Source of the DNA: an uncultured bacterium
GTDB taxonomy: Bacteria; Bacteroidota; Bacteroidia; Bacteroidales; Bacteroidaceae
Length of the DNA: 62,496 nt
Direction: 5' to 3'
Assembly: GCA_905214625.1 (NCBI GenBank)
Contig: CAJMMQ010000017.1
Span: 1-62,496 of the forward strand
The notes under the pieces are model-generated. The model was not told the origin of the DNA and made no database searches. It saw nothing but the letters and a program-made list of their open reading frames with translations. This document shows, piece after piece, positions 21,931 to 30,340 of the stretch; position 1 is the first letter of the stretch; each line of letters opens with the position of its first letter. Made by a program: the position numbers and the translations under genes.

Positions 21931-23673
21931 TGCATTTGCCTTTATGCTGTCGGCCACATTCGGGCCGTTGTTCTCCCATGTGTTACCGGGTCCGTTGGCG
22001 TTTTTCAGATATTTTTCACTCGGAGTCCAGTTGTTTCTTACGGTTATGTAAGACGAGCCTTCGTCGGTATACAGGTAGAACCAGTGGTTCGGGTCGTGTG
22101 CATAGCTCGGCGAGTAGATGTCTCTCACCACATTCTCTTCGATGAACGAGTGGGGCTGAGAGCCGAGAGTGTAAATTCCGGCTGTGTCGTACATGTGCTT
22201 GGCATAATGATGGATGAGGTTGCCTTTAATCAGGTTGTTAGACATAGAGCATACTTGCTGATTCCAACCCCAGCCCATGCTGATGCCTGTGTATGACACT
22301 TCGCAGATTTCGTTGTGGCATATCTTTATGTCTTTCACAAAACCTGCGCCGATGCCTACGCATCCCCAATCTTCGTTTGACACGTCTGTTATGAGGTTAT
22401 TGGTTATGCTCAGGTCTGTGCATATAATCCTGCGGTCTGACGGGTCGTATGGAAGATGGGCCTCGTGAGCCTCCGGGCCGAAGCTTCCGGCCAGAATGCC
22501 GTTGCCTCCCATGTCGCTAAACTTGCAGCGGTCAACGGTTCCACCTTTTATATATGTATGATAGTCAAGACCGGTTGACGCGTTGTGCTCAAAGTTGCAC
22601 TTTGTGAACGATACGTTTTCGGCACAGTTGAGGCTGACTGCCGCTGCCGGGCGGCCTACCCAGCCCTGGTTGTCGAGCTTGTGGTCGCCGTTGGGGCGAA
22701 TCATCTTTGGTCTGAGCTTGTAGGCCTCAGTCATATACATACCGGCCTGAAGCGGGGCGTGTCCGCTTATAGACGGGCGCATCCATGTTGCATAGCTGAA
22801 TGTTATGCCCTCGAAAGTTACGTCTTTTACGGGATTATCGGGTGTGCCTTCTACTTTCAGCAGTGTTTCAACTGCAGGCACAATCACCTCCGCCGTGTTC
22901 ATGTTCTCGCCCTTGCGGGGAATGTAGTACAGCTTAGATGCTTTTGCGTCGAGATACCACTCGCCTTCGCTGTCGAGCAGTTCCTTCGCATTAGTGAGAT
23001 AGAAGGCCGAGTTGCGGCCGTCTGATGTTACCATTGGCGACGGCCATGGGTGCATGAAGTGGATGTGACTTTCGGGCTGATGGAATGTTACGGCGGCGCT
23101 GTCGCCGGCTATCTTCACCGACTTTATGCGCAGGGTGGCCACACACCACATCTCATGAAGCACCATTTCTGCATACTTGGCGTTCACTATTTTCTTCACG
23201 GCTTTTGCCGGCACGTATATTGTTTCTTTTGCTTTGTCCAGACTTTTTATTCTGAACATGTCGTTGAAGTCTTCAACATCGCGTGCCCTTATGGCTTTCT
23301 TGCCGTTTACCCACATCTGTCTGAACTCGAGCGGACGGCCGTTGAAGTCGGGCACGTCGGCCACGTACATCTTGCCTTGCTTGTGCCAGTTGGTTATCCT
23401 TACGCCACCGCTTATCGTTACATTGCCGTCGGCAACAATGCGTGTGCCGTTGTCTTCAGGTCTTACCACGATAGGCTGGTTAAGGCTGTATGTGCCTTCC
23501 GCCAGGCGTATGGTTATGTCCTTTGCGTTGTTCTGGCGTCTCTCTTCTCTTGCCTGTTGCAAGGCTTTCTCAATAGCGTATGCGCCCGGCTTGACAATCA
23601 AGTCGGTCGCATAGATGTTTATTCCGGCAAAAGCTGCGGATATTAGTGTTATTAATATTCTGCGGGTATCCAT
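21913..23673 (-). CDS. Secreted right-handed beta-helix enzyme (GH141/GH120-like)
   Basis: A 586-residue product from the start at 23673 (MDTRRILITLISAAFAGINI, a signal peptide); an upstream in-frame ATG at 23706 would prepend a polar extension. It shows the long N-terminal segment of beta-helix glycosidases (PGAYAIEKALQQAREERR, then TIRLAEGTYSLNQPIVV), the block FRQMWVNGKKAIRARD, and repeated helix coils through residues 280-540. GH141 members act on fucose or xylose linkages in pectin/xylan and GH120 on xylosides, so a glycosidase is more likely than a lyase here. The gene overlaps the GH127 end by 22 bases. Exact family needs a profile search. Confidence 0.72.
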   Translation of the reverse strand: MDTRRILITLISAAFAGINIYATDLIVKPGAYAIEKALQQAREERRQNNAKDITIRLAEGTYSLNQPIVVRPEDNGTRIVADGNVTISGGVRITNWHKQGKMYVADVPDFNGRPLEFRQMWVNGKKAIRARDVEDFNDMFRIKSLDKAKETIYVPAKAVKKIVNAKYAEMVLHEMWCVATLRIKSVKIAGDSAAVTFHQPESHIHFMHPWPSPMVTSDGRNSAFYLTNAKELLDSEGEWYLDAKASKLYYIPRKGENMNTAEVIVPAVETLLKVEGTPDNPVKDVTFEGITFSYATWMRPSISGHAPLQAGMYMTEAYKLRPKMIRPNGDHKLDNQGWVGRPAAAVSLNCAENVSFTKCNFEHNASTGLDYHTYIKGGTVDRCKFSDMGGNGILAGSFGPEAHEAHLPYDPSDRRIICTDLSITNNLITDVSNEDWGCVGIGAGFVKDIKICHNEICEVSYTGISMGWGWNQQVCSMSNNLIKGNLIHHYAKHMYDTAGIYTLGSQPHSFIEENVVRDIYSPSYAHDPNHWFYLYTDEGSSYITVRNNWTPSEKYLKNANGPGNTWENNGPNVADSIKANAGIMAK

Positions 23674-25733
23674 ACTGTCATTTCGCTCTTGCCTCTGTTG
23701 CCCCATGCATAATAGGGTATAAGGCGTATTTTCACTTTATTATTGTCTTTGCTCACTTCTCTGTAAAGAGTGTTGTGCCATGACTTTTCGCTGCGGTTTA
23801 CGGCTTCTGTCTCAAGTGCCATGATGCGGCTTCCTTCTATGTTTGTCTCTACAGGTACAAACTTTGCGTCAACCGGTATGGCTATGTTGTCTATGTCAAC
23901 ACCGTTGAGGTCGTTGCTTTCAAGGCAATATATTATCGGTCCATGCTGTACGGCCACCTGTCCGCGGCACTCTTCAACCAGCGGATTTGCCTCAATGAGC
24001 TTTGTCTCCATCGGCATTTCGAGTCTTATAACGTCTCCCTTTTTCCATGTGCGTGTTACAGCAGCATACGATTCGCTCTTAATTTCAGTGCTTACAGGCT
24101 CGCCGTTTACTGTAATCTTGGCATCAGAGCACCATGCCGGTATTCTCAGTTTCAGCGTGAAATCCTTTTTGCCTTTCAGCTTTGCCACGTTGAGGACGAT
24201 GTTGCCGTCCCATGGATAGTCTGTTTCCTGTGTGAGAGTTATTTCGCCTATGCCGTCGAGCTTTGTGGTAAGGGTATTTGCGCCATATAGATTAACGTAA
24301 ATCTCTTTTTTGCCAACACTGTAGGCATAGTCCTGAGCCTCGCAGAGTGTGCGCAGCGTGTTCGGCGGACAGCAGAAGCAGCTTATGTATTCTGTGCGCT
24401 CCTTTGGCCAGCGCAGCTTGTACGGAAGTTCGTCAGACATTCTCAGCGGATTGGTGTAGAAATATTTCTTGCCGTCGAGGCTTATGCCGCACAAAATGCT
24501 GTTGAACAGGCAGTTCTCCACCAAGTCGGTGTATTTTGCGTCGGCAGTGTTCTGGAACAGGCGCCAGTTGAGCAGCATGTTGCCGATGTTGGCGCAGGTT
24601 TCGTTGTGTGCGGTAGAGTGGGGCAGCTGATAGGGGCGTCCGTAGCTCTGATGCACCTTTTGTATAAGGTCCGGCTTATATTCTGTACCGTCGGGCGAAG
24701 TGCCGTCATACAGCGCGCCGCATGCTCCGTTGATATACATCTTACGGTAAACGATGTCGTTCCATATCGAGTCGAGATTCTTCTTTAGCTGTGCCTCACC
24801 GTCCTCTACATACAGGTCGGCAACGCCGGCATACAGATAGTTGGCTCTTACAGAGTGCCCCATGGCGTTATACTGCTGGCGGAACGGTATGCGGTCCTGA
24901 TTGTCGTCGGTGCCGTTCTTTACGCTGTCGCGTATGTTTATCAGCTGTTTCGACAGCTCGAGATATTTCGGATTGCCTGTCTCACGGTAAATTTCGGTTA
25001 TGGCCATATAGTGTGAGGGGCAGATTACTCCTTTCTCGAGTGCGTCGGCCGACGGATTCATGTAGAAGTCATACAGGCAGTCGGCTGCCTTTATCGCGCA
25101 GTCGAGCAGCGTTGTCTTGCCCGTTGCGCGGTGGTGGATAATTCCGGCAGTGATAAGATGTCCGAGATTGTAGGCCTCGAAGTTCAGCGGATTGCCAAAC
25201 CTTCCGTCCTTGCTCGTTCCCACTTTGGTGCCAATTGTCTCGTTTTCTTTCTCTTCGTCCTGCAGGGCCTTTTTGTTTATTTCTGCTATTACCACAGGTG
25301 TGTGCAGATAGCCGTCAGGGCGCTGGGCCTTTGCGATAAGCTCTATCACGCGGTCCATTATCTTCTCCAGTTCCGGGTCTTTGTTTACTGCATACACGGC
25401 AGCTACTGCCTCGAGCCATTTATACATGTCACCGTCGTGAAACGGAGGTCCGTGACGCTTGCCTTTCTTCTCGCCTGCGGCAATCATGAAGTTGTTGTAA
25501 CTGTGGCCTTTGTCTGACTTCCATGTCTCCCACATGCTCTGCAGCGAAGTGCCGCTGAACACGCCGAAACGCTCTCCCCAAAAACCGCCGGTCCATTTTA
25601 CCGCATCAATAGGTGTAGAATTGATAATGGCATATTTGCTGTTGCGAGTGTCTGTAATTCCTCCTTGCTGTGCCATTACAGGCATTGTTGCTGCGGCAGA
25701 AATAAGAATATTTATCAGAATTGTTTTTTTCAT
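23652..25733 (-). CDS. GH127-type beta-L-arabinofuranosidase (DUF1680), secreted
   Basis: A 693-residue secreted enzyme (signal peptide about 1-22). The zinc/cysteine active-site pattern of GH127 is complete: ETC with Glu378 and Cys380, and CFCCPPN with Cys452, Cys454 and Cys455, one of which is the expected nucleophile. The (alpha/alpha)6 barrel and C-terminal sandwich fill the remaining length, which is normal for the family. GH127 enzymes cleave beta-L-arabinofuranosides, as found in pectin side chains and hydroxyproline-linked arabinans; GH146 is a close alternative. It follows the DUF3826 gene after 44 bp and overlaps the next gene by 22 bases. Confidence 0.88.
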   Translation of the reverse strand: MKKTILINILISAAATMPVMAQQGGITDTRNSKYAIINSTPIDAVKWTGGFWGERFGVFSGTSLQSMWETWKSDKGHSYNNFMIAAGEKKGKRHGPPFHDGDMYKWLEAVAAVYAVNKDPELEKIMDRVIELIAKAQRPDGYLHTPVVIAEINKKALQDEEKENETIGTKVGTSKDGRFGNPLNFEAYNLGHLITAGIIHHRATGKTTLLDCAIKAADCLYDFYMNPSADALEKGVICPSHYMAITEIYRETGNPKYLELSKQLINIRDSVKNGTDDNQDRIPFRQQYNAMGHSVRANYLYAGVADLYVEDGEAQLKKNLDSIWNDIVYRKMYINGACGALYDGTSPDGTEYKPDLIQKVHQSYGRPYQLPHSTAHNETCANIGNMLLNWRLFQNTADAKYTDLVENCLFNSILCGISLDGKKYFYTNPLRMSDELPYKLRWPKERTEYISCFCCPPNTLRTLCEAQDYAYSVGKKEIYVNLYGANTLTTKLDGIGEITLTQETDYPWDGNIVLNVAKLKGKKDFTLKLRIPAWCSDAKITVNGEPVSTEIKSESYAAVTRTWKKGDVIRLEMPMETKLIEANPLVEECRGQVAVQHGPIIYCLESNDLNGVDIDNIAIPVDAKFVPVETNIEGSRIMALETEAVNRSEKSWHNTLYREVSKDNNKVKIRLIPYYAWGNRGKSEMTVWIPAEY

Positions 25734-25777
25734 CGTATATCTGTCGTAAGTTATAATGCTTCTTTATTTCAACATGT

Positions 25778-26443
25778 TTACAATGTGCCTCCGCGTGCCT
25801 TTACGCGCTTTGCCCATTCTTCACGTTCTTTCTGCAAGTTGTATCCGCGCTTGCTTAAATAGTTGTTGATTCTTCCCTTGTATTTTCCGAAAGTTTCATG
25901 CTTTTTCTTTGAACTTTCGGCATCAATGGCATATTCGCGGGCTTCTTTCAGCCATGCAAGAATCTGTGCTTTTTCTTCCTCTTTCAAAGTAGGAATCATG
26001 TCGCACTGAGCTTCGTAAGTAACTTTCACAACATTGTAGGTCATTACGTCTTTTACGGTCTCAATCTGCGCGTCGTCTAAGAACAAAGACAGGTCGGCAA
26101 TAAAACCAGCATGAGAACGATAAAGCTTTTGGTCCTTCTGACTTTCGGCAAAGTTCTGTGCAAGCTTTTTATCATTGCCGGTAAGCGTAGAGGCTGCTTT
26201 TTTCAGACTGTCTCTTTCTTCATAAATGTCATTGAGGGTAAAATATCTGTTTGCAACAATGTTTTTAACTTGCTCACCTTTATCCGTACCGGTTATGTTC
26301 AGTGCATCTGTCACTTTTTGGGCTCTTCCCAGAATACTGTTAACATAGTCCTGGTCGCGGCCATTAGAGTTTAACTGAATTGTTTGAGCGTAATTTGTCC
26401 CAAATGTTATTAGCGTTACAAAAATAGTTAAAATTTTTTTCAT
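25778..26443 (-). CDS. DUF3826 family secreted protein
   Basis: A 221-residue, largely helical protein with a signal peptide (about 1-19, ending NYAQ). Blocks DQKLYRSHAGFIADLSLFL and DVMTYNVVKVTYEAQCDMIPTL match my knowledge of DUF3826, a Bacteroidetes family that recurs in pectin-targeting loci and has no established activity. It is coupled to the upstream isomerase-like gene by an ATGA overlap, suggesting paired expression. No catalytic motif is evident to me. Confidence 0.75.
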   Translation of the reverse strand: MKKILTIFVTLITFGTNYAQTIQLNSNGRDQDYVNSILGRAQKVTDALNITGTDKGEQVKNIVANRYFTLNDIYEERDSLKKAASTLTGNDKKLAQNFAESQKDQKLYRSHAGFIADLSLFLDDAQIETVKDVMTYNVVKVTYEAQCDMIPTLKEEEKAQILAWLKEAREYAIDAESSKKKHETFGKYKGRINNYLSKRGYNLQKEREEWAKRVKARGGTL

Positions 26444-27306
26444 TGCATTATCTCTTTTAAGTATTTAACATTTTCACCATAGTTTTTCTTTACGTTGCGA
26501 ACTTGGTTTACGTCGCGGCTGCGCTCAACAAACAGCCAGCCCGACCAGCCGGCCTTGTCAAGAGCTTTTTTTATCTTTTTCATGTTCACGGCCTTGTCGT
26601 CTCTGAGCCACACTCCGTCTGTGTTGCTTGCGTGTATGGCGCAGATGCGGTCTTTGCCGAGTTTCTCGATTTCTTTTGCTATGTTGCGTTTGTTTTCTAT
26701 AGCTGTCTGGAATTTATAGAAGATTTTAATTCCCTCAGAATTTATTTCATCCAGCAGCTTTATGTTGCCTTCAGCATCCAGCGGCGTGTCTATGCCTATC
26801 ACCTTGCCGCGTGCCTTGGCCATCTCGCCAATCTCGTGCAGACGCCATACAATCTGCTGGCGCAGCGGAAGAGAGTCTGCCCAGTTGTTGCCGCATCCGC
26901 CCAAAGGCAGAAATGCCACTTTTGCGCCCATGGCGTCCATCGTGTTGAGACAGTCTTGTATCAGCCAGCGCCAGCTCTCTTTTTTCGCAAAGCTCTGGCC
27001 GTAGAAACCAGACATAGCCACGGCTCCTACCTTTATGCCGAAGCTGTCGGCCGTATGATTGAAGAGTTTTACCATTTTAGGGTCGCGCATCTTGTTGTCG
27101 AACGAGTTGCGCACGCCCAGGCCTCCCATGTCCATCTCAATGCCGTCGCATCCAAGCTCTTTGGCAAGTTTAAACTCTCCTATCTTCTGGCGCTTCAGCA
27201 CCATCCAGTCACACACTCCGATTTGATAGCGCTGTTGCGCCAAAACCGATTCAGGAACAATAATTCCTGCTGTTAATATTAATAAGGTAATAAATAAACG
27301 TTTCAT
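26440..27306 (-). CDS. Secreted sugar phosphate isomerase/epimerase-like TIM barrel
   Basis: A 288-residue protein with a clear signal peptide (about 1-23, ending VLAQQ), followed by a xylose-isomerase-like barrel: YQIGVCDWMVLKRQKIGEF, ELGCDGIEMDMGG, KVGAVAMSGFYGQSF, and a C-terminal GWSGWLFVERSRDVN with the Glu usual for metal binding in this superfamily. Export is odd for a sugar-phosphate enzyme, so the substrate is probably a free sugar or glycoside. It is the first gene of the long operon and is coupled to DUF3826 by a four-base overlap. Confidence 0.78.
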   Translation of the reverse strand: MKRLFITLLILTAGIIVPESVLAQQRYQIGVCDWMVLKRQKIGEFKLAKELGCDGIEMDMGGLGVRNSFDNKMRDPKMVKLFNHTADSFGIKVGAVAMSGFYGQSFAKKESWRWLIQDCLNTMDAMGAKVAFLPLGGCGNNWADSLPLRQQIVWRLHEIGEMAKARGKVIGIDTPLDAEGNIKLLDEINSEGIKIFYKFQTAIENKRNIAKEIEKLGKDRICAIHASNTDGVWLRDDKAVNMKKIKKALDKAGWSGWLFVERSRDVNQVRNVKKNYGENVKYLKEIMQ

Positions 27307-27545
27307 AATTATTTTTATGACGTGGCTTAAAGTGTTTTGTACTATGTGGTTTCGTTGCTATTTTGTTTTGATGTTGGTTTATAATATGTTTTTTTACTTT
27401 ATTTTTTGATAAATGCATGCGTATTATCCAAAATATGTATTTAACCTCAATCTGTCATTATTGTTCGGCTGAATAGGGCTGTATGATGTAAATTCTTTGC
27501 CGGATAAAATCATGATAACCGAATGGGGATAATCAGTATTGAATC

Positions 27546-27718
27546 CAAATCTGTCATTAGACCGCATATAGCTTTATCTGTTTTGTATATTTATGCTTTC
27601 ATCCTTTTTTGTCGTCTTTTCGTACGTCTTTTTTCATGACATAGCTTGCTATGTTTGCGAAAAAAGTCAAACGAAAGTCCGCTCAATATAAAGCAAAATC
27701 ACGGCTGAATCCTAATGC
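27546..27718 (-). repeat. Second dispersed intergenic repeat, copy 1
   Basis: Two blocks match 59887-60262: GTCATTAGACCGCATATAG plus flanking CTTTATCTGTTTTGT (27553-27586), and AATCACGGCTGAATCCTAAT (27697-27716) with AA and GC flanks. Here the blocks are separated by about 108 bp that include a long hairpin; at the other site they are separated by about 310 bp of A/T-rich repeats. The gap 27307-27859 contains no gene that I can support. Confidence 0.65.
27616..27677. repeat. Long imperfect hairpin inside the second repeat, copy 1
   Basis: Nested inverted repeats: ACATAGC (27639-27645) with GCTATGT (27648-27654), CTTTTTTC (27628-27635) with GAAAAAAG (27659-27666), and outer CTTTTCGT with ACGAAAG. 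It has no T-run placed as in an intrinsic terminator and is absent from the other copy of the repeat. Confidence 0.5.
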
Positions 27719-27754
27719 TGTTTGGGGCTAAAAAGTCAGAAGGTATATTTATAT

Positions 27755-27789
27755 AAAAAGAGGCATGCCAAACGGTATGCCTCTTTTTC
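27755..27789 (-). terminator. Terminator of the SusC/SusD chimera gene
   Basis: A 15-bp near-perfect stem (AAAAAGAGGCATGCC with GGTATGCCTCTTTTT, loop AAAC) lies about 70 bp past the chimera stop on the minus strand and carries a T-run on both strands. One G:T or A:C position interrupts the stem. Confidence 0.85.
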
Positions 27790-27859
27790 ATTTTTCTATA
27801 AGTAGATCTGCAGAAACATATTGCTGACTATGTTTACTGGCAGATGGCTTTACGACTCA

Positions 27860-28747
27860 TCAATATCCAGGATTCTGGAATTCAGCCTTCTCCTCGTCTG
27901 TCATTTCCATAGCGTCGAGCTGACCCTGTGGGATAGGACGCAGATAGTGCTGTTTGGTGATGGTTCTTGTATATTTCTGCGGTGTAACGTCTGTTGCGTT
28001 CATACCGGCAATTGTGTACTCTTTTGCAAGTTCTTCCCACATTTGTGTACGAACGAGGTCGAACCAGCGGTGACCTTCGCCAAAGTATTCACGGCTCAGC
28101 TCTTCGAGGATATAGTCGATTGTTATTTTCTGTGGAGTTGCGTCTGTCATCTCTTTGCTGAAATCGGCTACATAGTAGTCGTTCTTGGCGTTGCTGAAGC
28201 TCCATTTACCTGCACGTGCACGGATAACGTTGATGAGTTCGCGTCCCTGAAGGGCCTGTGCTGCGTTGGTTGCTGCAATCTGGTTAAGCTCGTCGCCGCT
28301 TACGTTGGCAACAGAACCGGTAACGGCCTCACGTCTTTGCGTACCGTAACCGATGACAACAACCTCGTTGAGCGAGTGCTTTTCTTCTTCAAGTACGATT
28401 TTTAAGTTTGACCTGTTGTTGATTTTTACGTTCTGAGTGACATATCCGATGTATGACACTTCAAGAACGTCGTTTGGACCGGCAGAAATCTTGAAGTTAC
28501 CGTCCATGTCGGCAACAACACCGTTTGACGTACCTTTTACTTTAATGGTTGCTCCAACCAACGGACCTGTAGCATCGCTTACGTTACCTGTTACAGTAAT
28601 TTTCTGTTGTACGGCCATGGCTGTGTTAGCCCCGGCATTCTCTGGAGGTGTTGCAAGTGATACCGCAAAAGCATTGGAAGCTGTGCAGGCTATTCCGAGT
28701 GCCAGCACGATTCCTCTTAGATTTTGTCTAGATTTAAAGTAATCCAT
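27860..28747 (-). CDS. In-frame chimera: SusC N-terminus joined to SusD C-terminus (deletion remnant)
   Basis: The 295-residue reading frame starts at ATG 28747 (MDYFKSRQNLRG, then a signal peptide). Residues to about 169 are an ordinary SusC start: carboxypeptidase-regulatory-like domain (VTGNVSDATGPLVGATIKVKG), the conserved LNEVVVIGYGTQRREAVTGS and the plug beginning NAAQALQGR. Immediately after (around 28241-28247) it continues as a SusD C-terminus: INVIRARAG, ILEELSREYFGEGHRWFDLV and the terminal LRPIPQGQLDAMEMTDEE. About 800-900 SusC residues and 350-400 SusD residues are missing, yet the frame is open. No barrel remains, so transport is not possible. A genomic deletion or an assembly join could both explain it. 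Its terminator is intact. Confidence 0.85.
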   Translation of the reverse strand: MDYFKSRQNLRGIVLALGIACTASNAFAVSLATPPENAGANTAMAVQQKITVTGNVSDATGPLVGATIKVKGTSNGVVADMDGNFKISAGPNDVLEVSYIGYVTQNVKINNRSNLKIVLEEEKHSLNEVVVIGYGTQRREAVTGSVANVSGDELNQIAATNAAQALQGRELINVIRARAGKWSFSNAKNDYYVADFSKEMTDATPQKITIDYILEELSREYFGEGHRWFDLVRTQMWEELAKEYTIAGMNATDVTPQKYTRTITKQHYLRPIPQGQLDAMEMTDEEKAEFQNPGY

Positions 28748-28762
28748 AGTCTTTTGAGTTAT

Positions 28763-28770
28763 CAAAGTTA
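28763..28770 (-). promoter_or_regulatory. Candidate proximal -7 box (TAACTTTG) of the chimera gene
   Basis: The minus strand reads TAACTTTG, a TAnnTTTG match, only 16 bases upstream of ATG 28747. The box at 29003-29010 is better supported by its shared flanks, so this one may be fortuitous. Confidence 0.3.
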
Positions 28771-29002
28771 AACATTAATTTAAAGTATTATTTTTTTAAA
28801 GTTTTCAGAATTATGCTTATTCTACATTATTATATATTGGTTTTCTTTTCCTTCTCTTTATGGCCGAATGTATGCCTTGTGCCATGACATTTGTGTCTCA
28901 TTAATATTTGTTTCAAGCATTCCGGCTTTGTTTTTTATGGTATTTTTGTTACGTGGCGATGTAAGTTTTTTTATAGTATTTTTTATAAAGTTTTCTACGT
29001 CG

Positions 29003-29095
29003 CAAAAATATAAATTAATATTTATAAATGTATTTCTTAATGTTTCATCAACGTTTCTTAATGTCTCATCAACGTTTCTTAATGTCTCATCCGCG
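29003..29095 (-). promoter_or_regulatory. Promoter block of the chimeric susC gene with three 21-bp direct repeats
   Basis: On the minus strand a TATTTTTG -7 box (29003-29010) is followed upstream by 22 bp and then three contiguous 21-bp direct repeats (29033-29053, 29054-29074, 29075-29095; unit TTTCTTAATGTCTCATCAACG as written on the plus strand). The same box, 22-bp spacing and repeat occur before the xylan susC (39063-39134). Placement near and upstream of -35 suits an activator operator. The 5' leader would be about 250 bases. Confidence 0.6.
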
Positions 29096-29968
29096 TTTTT
29101 TTTTACGTCTCATATAAGTAAAAAGAGCCTATATTTAGACGTTTTACACGGTTTGTGGCACGTTTCTTCTGTTAAAATGGTCTGAATATTTCTATTTTAT
29201 GGTTTTTGTGTCAAAAATCATAGTACAAAGGTTTTTGATGCATGCAAGGTTTTTCGGTGTGTATGTTTTGATGTTTCAGCCTGATTTTCGTGCGAATTAA
29301 GTTTTTAGTGAAAAAATATTTAATGAGCTTTTATCCTTAGTTTTATATTTTGTTCTATGTCTGTCATGTTTTTTCTGAAATTGTAACATATTTTTTTAAA
29401 ATATTTGAGCGCTATATTTTTGATTTTTGCCGTTGCCGTTTTCTCAACGGCATACTTCTTTCATGTTTTTGCGGCATGCTTTTGCTGTTGGAATGTTTTT
29501 AGTGAAAACAGATTTTTATTTACATCAGTTGGGTTATGGGCATACGGTATATCGGTCAGTCTTTGCCGGTTTGCCTTGTACATGTTTTCATCTTGTATTT
29601 ATCACCAATAGATGCTGCTGCTGCGTATGTTTTTAATATTAGAGTAGACTTAATTTTTCTGCTGTCATATTGTCTTTCTGTTGTCGTCTTGCTGCCTGCT
29701 ATTTTTTGAAAGTCAGCTAATTTTATGAGAAGGCAAATGGTAATCAGCTCAGTATAAGACAATCTTTTGATGAATCCTGACGGCAGATAGGAGCGTTGTC
29801 ATGCATTTTATATTTAATGCCTTTCCGCTGTGGCTTATTAAGGGCGTGTATGCTTATTCTTGCTTTGCTGTTTGCAGAATTGTCTGGCTGCATATATTTT
29901 GGTCTTGAAAATAATGGATGACATACAGACACGCTGTAAGGATTTTTCGTAAAATCCGAACGGTTAAT

Positions 29969-30340
29969 GCTTCCAGAATGGCGGTGCTCATCATGAAACC
30001 GGATTTTTGACCATAGATGGCGCAAAATTTAGCGTTTTGTGTAAGTGGTTGATATTATGTGTTTTAGTGCTATTTTGGCTTTATGATGTATGTGTTAAAT
30101 AATATTACTGTGCCGTTTACGGGTCAAAAGTGGCATGTTTTCTACTTAAAAGTGATGCTTTTTTGCTTCAAAACCGGTGCTTTTAGCATGGCAAAACCAT
30201 TGTTTTTGCATGTTTTAGGTGTGCCTATTGTGAACAATAGTTAATAGAATGGTGGATTCTATTGCTTCTGTTTAACTTATATTATATGTTGGCTTTCTGT
30301 AATGGAAAAATATAATGTCCTGATTTTTTACCGCTTTCAA
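29969..30340 (-). repeat. Dispersed intergenic repeat, copy B (~370 bp)
   Basis: Collinear with 326-690: GCTTCCAGAATGGCG starts at 29969, the AATATTACTGTGCCGTTTAC block at 30101 and the GAAAAATAT...TTTTTACC block at 30303, with identical overall spacing. A well-preserved 22-bp module array (30125-30213) is in the middle. The surrounding gap, 28748-30763, otherwise holds only short unsupported frames, promoters and a terminator. Confidence 0.62.
30125..30213 (-). repeat. Array of four 22-bp modules, copy B
   Basis: Modules start at 30125, 30147, 30169 and 30192 (one extra base before the last): CAAAAGTGGCATGTTTT, TAAAAGTGATGCTTTTT, CAAAACCGGTGCTTTTA and CAAAACCATTGTTTTTG, each followed by five bases. 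The A-tract and T-tract of every unit are 11 bp apart as in the other arrays, though base-pairing within units is weaker than in copy C. Confidence 0.75.

Noticed and set aside
28748..28765. TTG start six codons upstream for the SusC/SusD chimera
   Set aside because: ATG at 28747 precedes the signal peptide directly, and the upstream codons overlap a TAnnTTTG-like motif.
29405..29636. Short overlapping plus-strand frames of 68-69 codons in the 2-kb gap
   Set aside because: Hydrophobic and Cys/Phe-rich by AT bias, no ribosome site, no domain; the gap is better read as non-coding.
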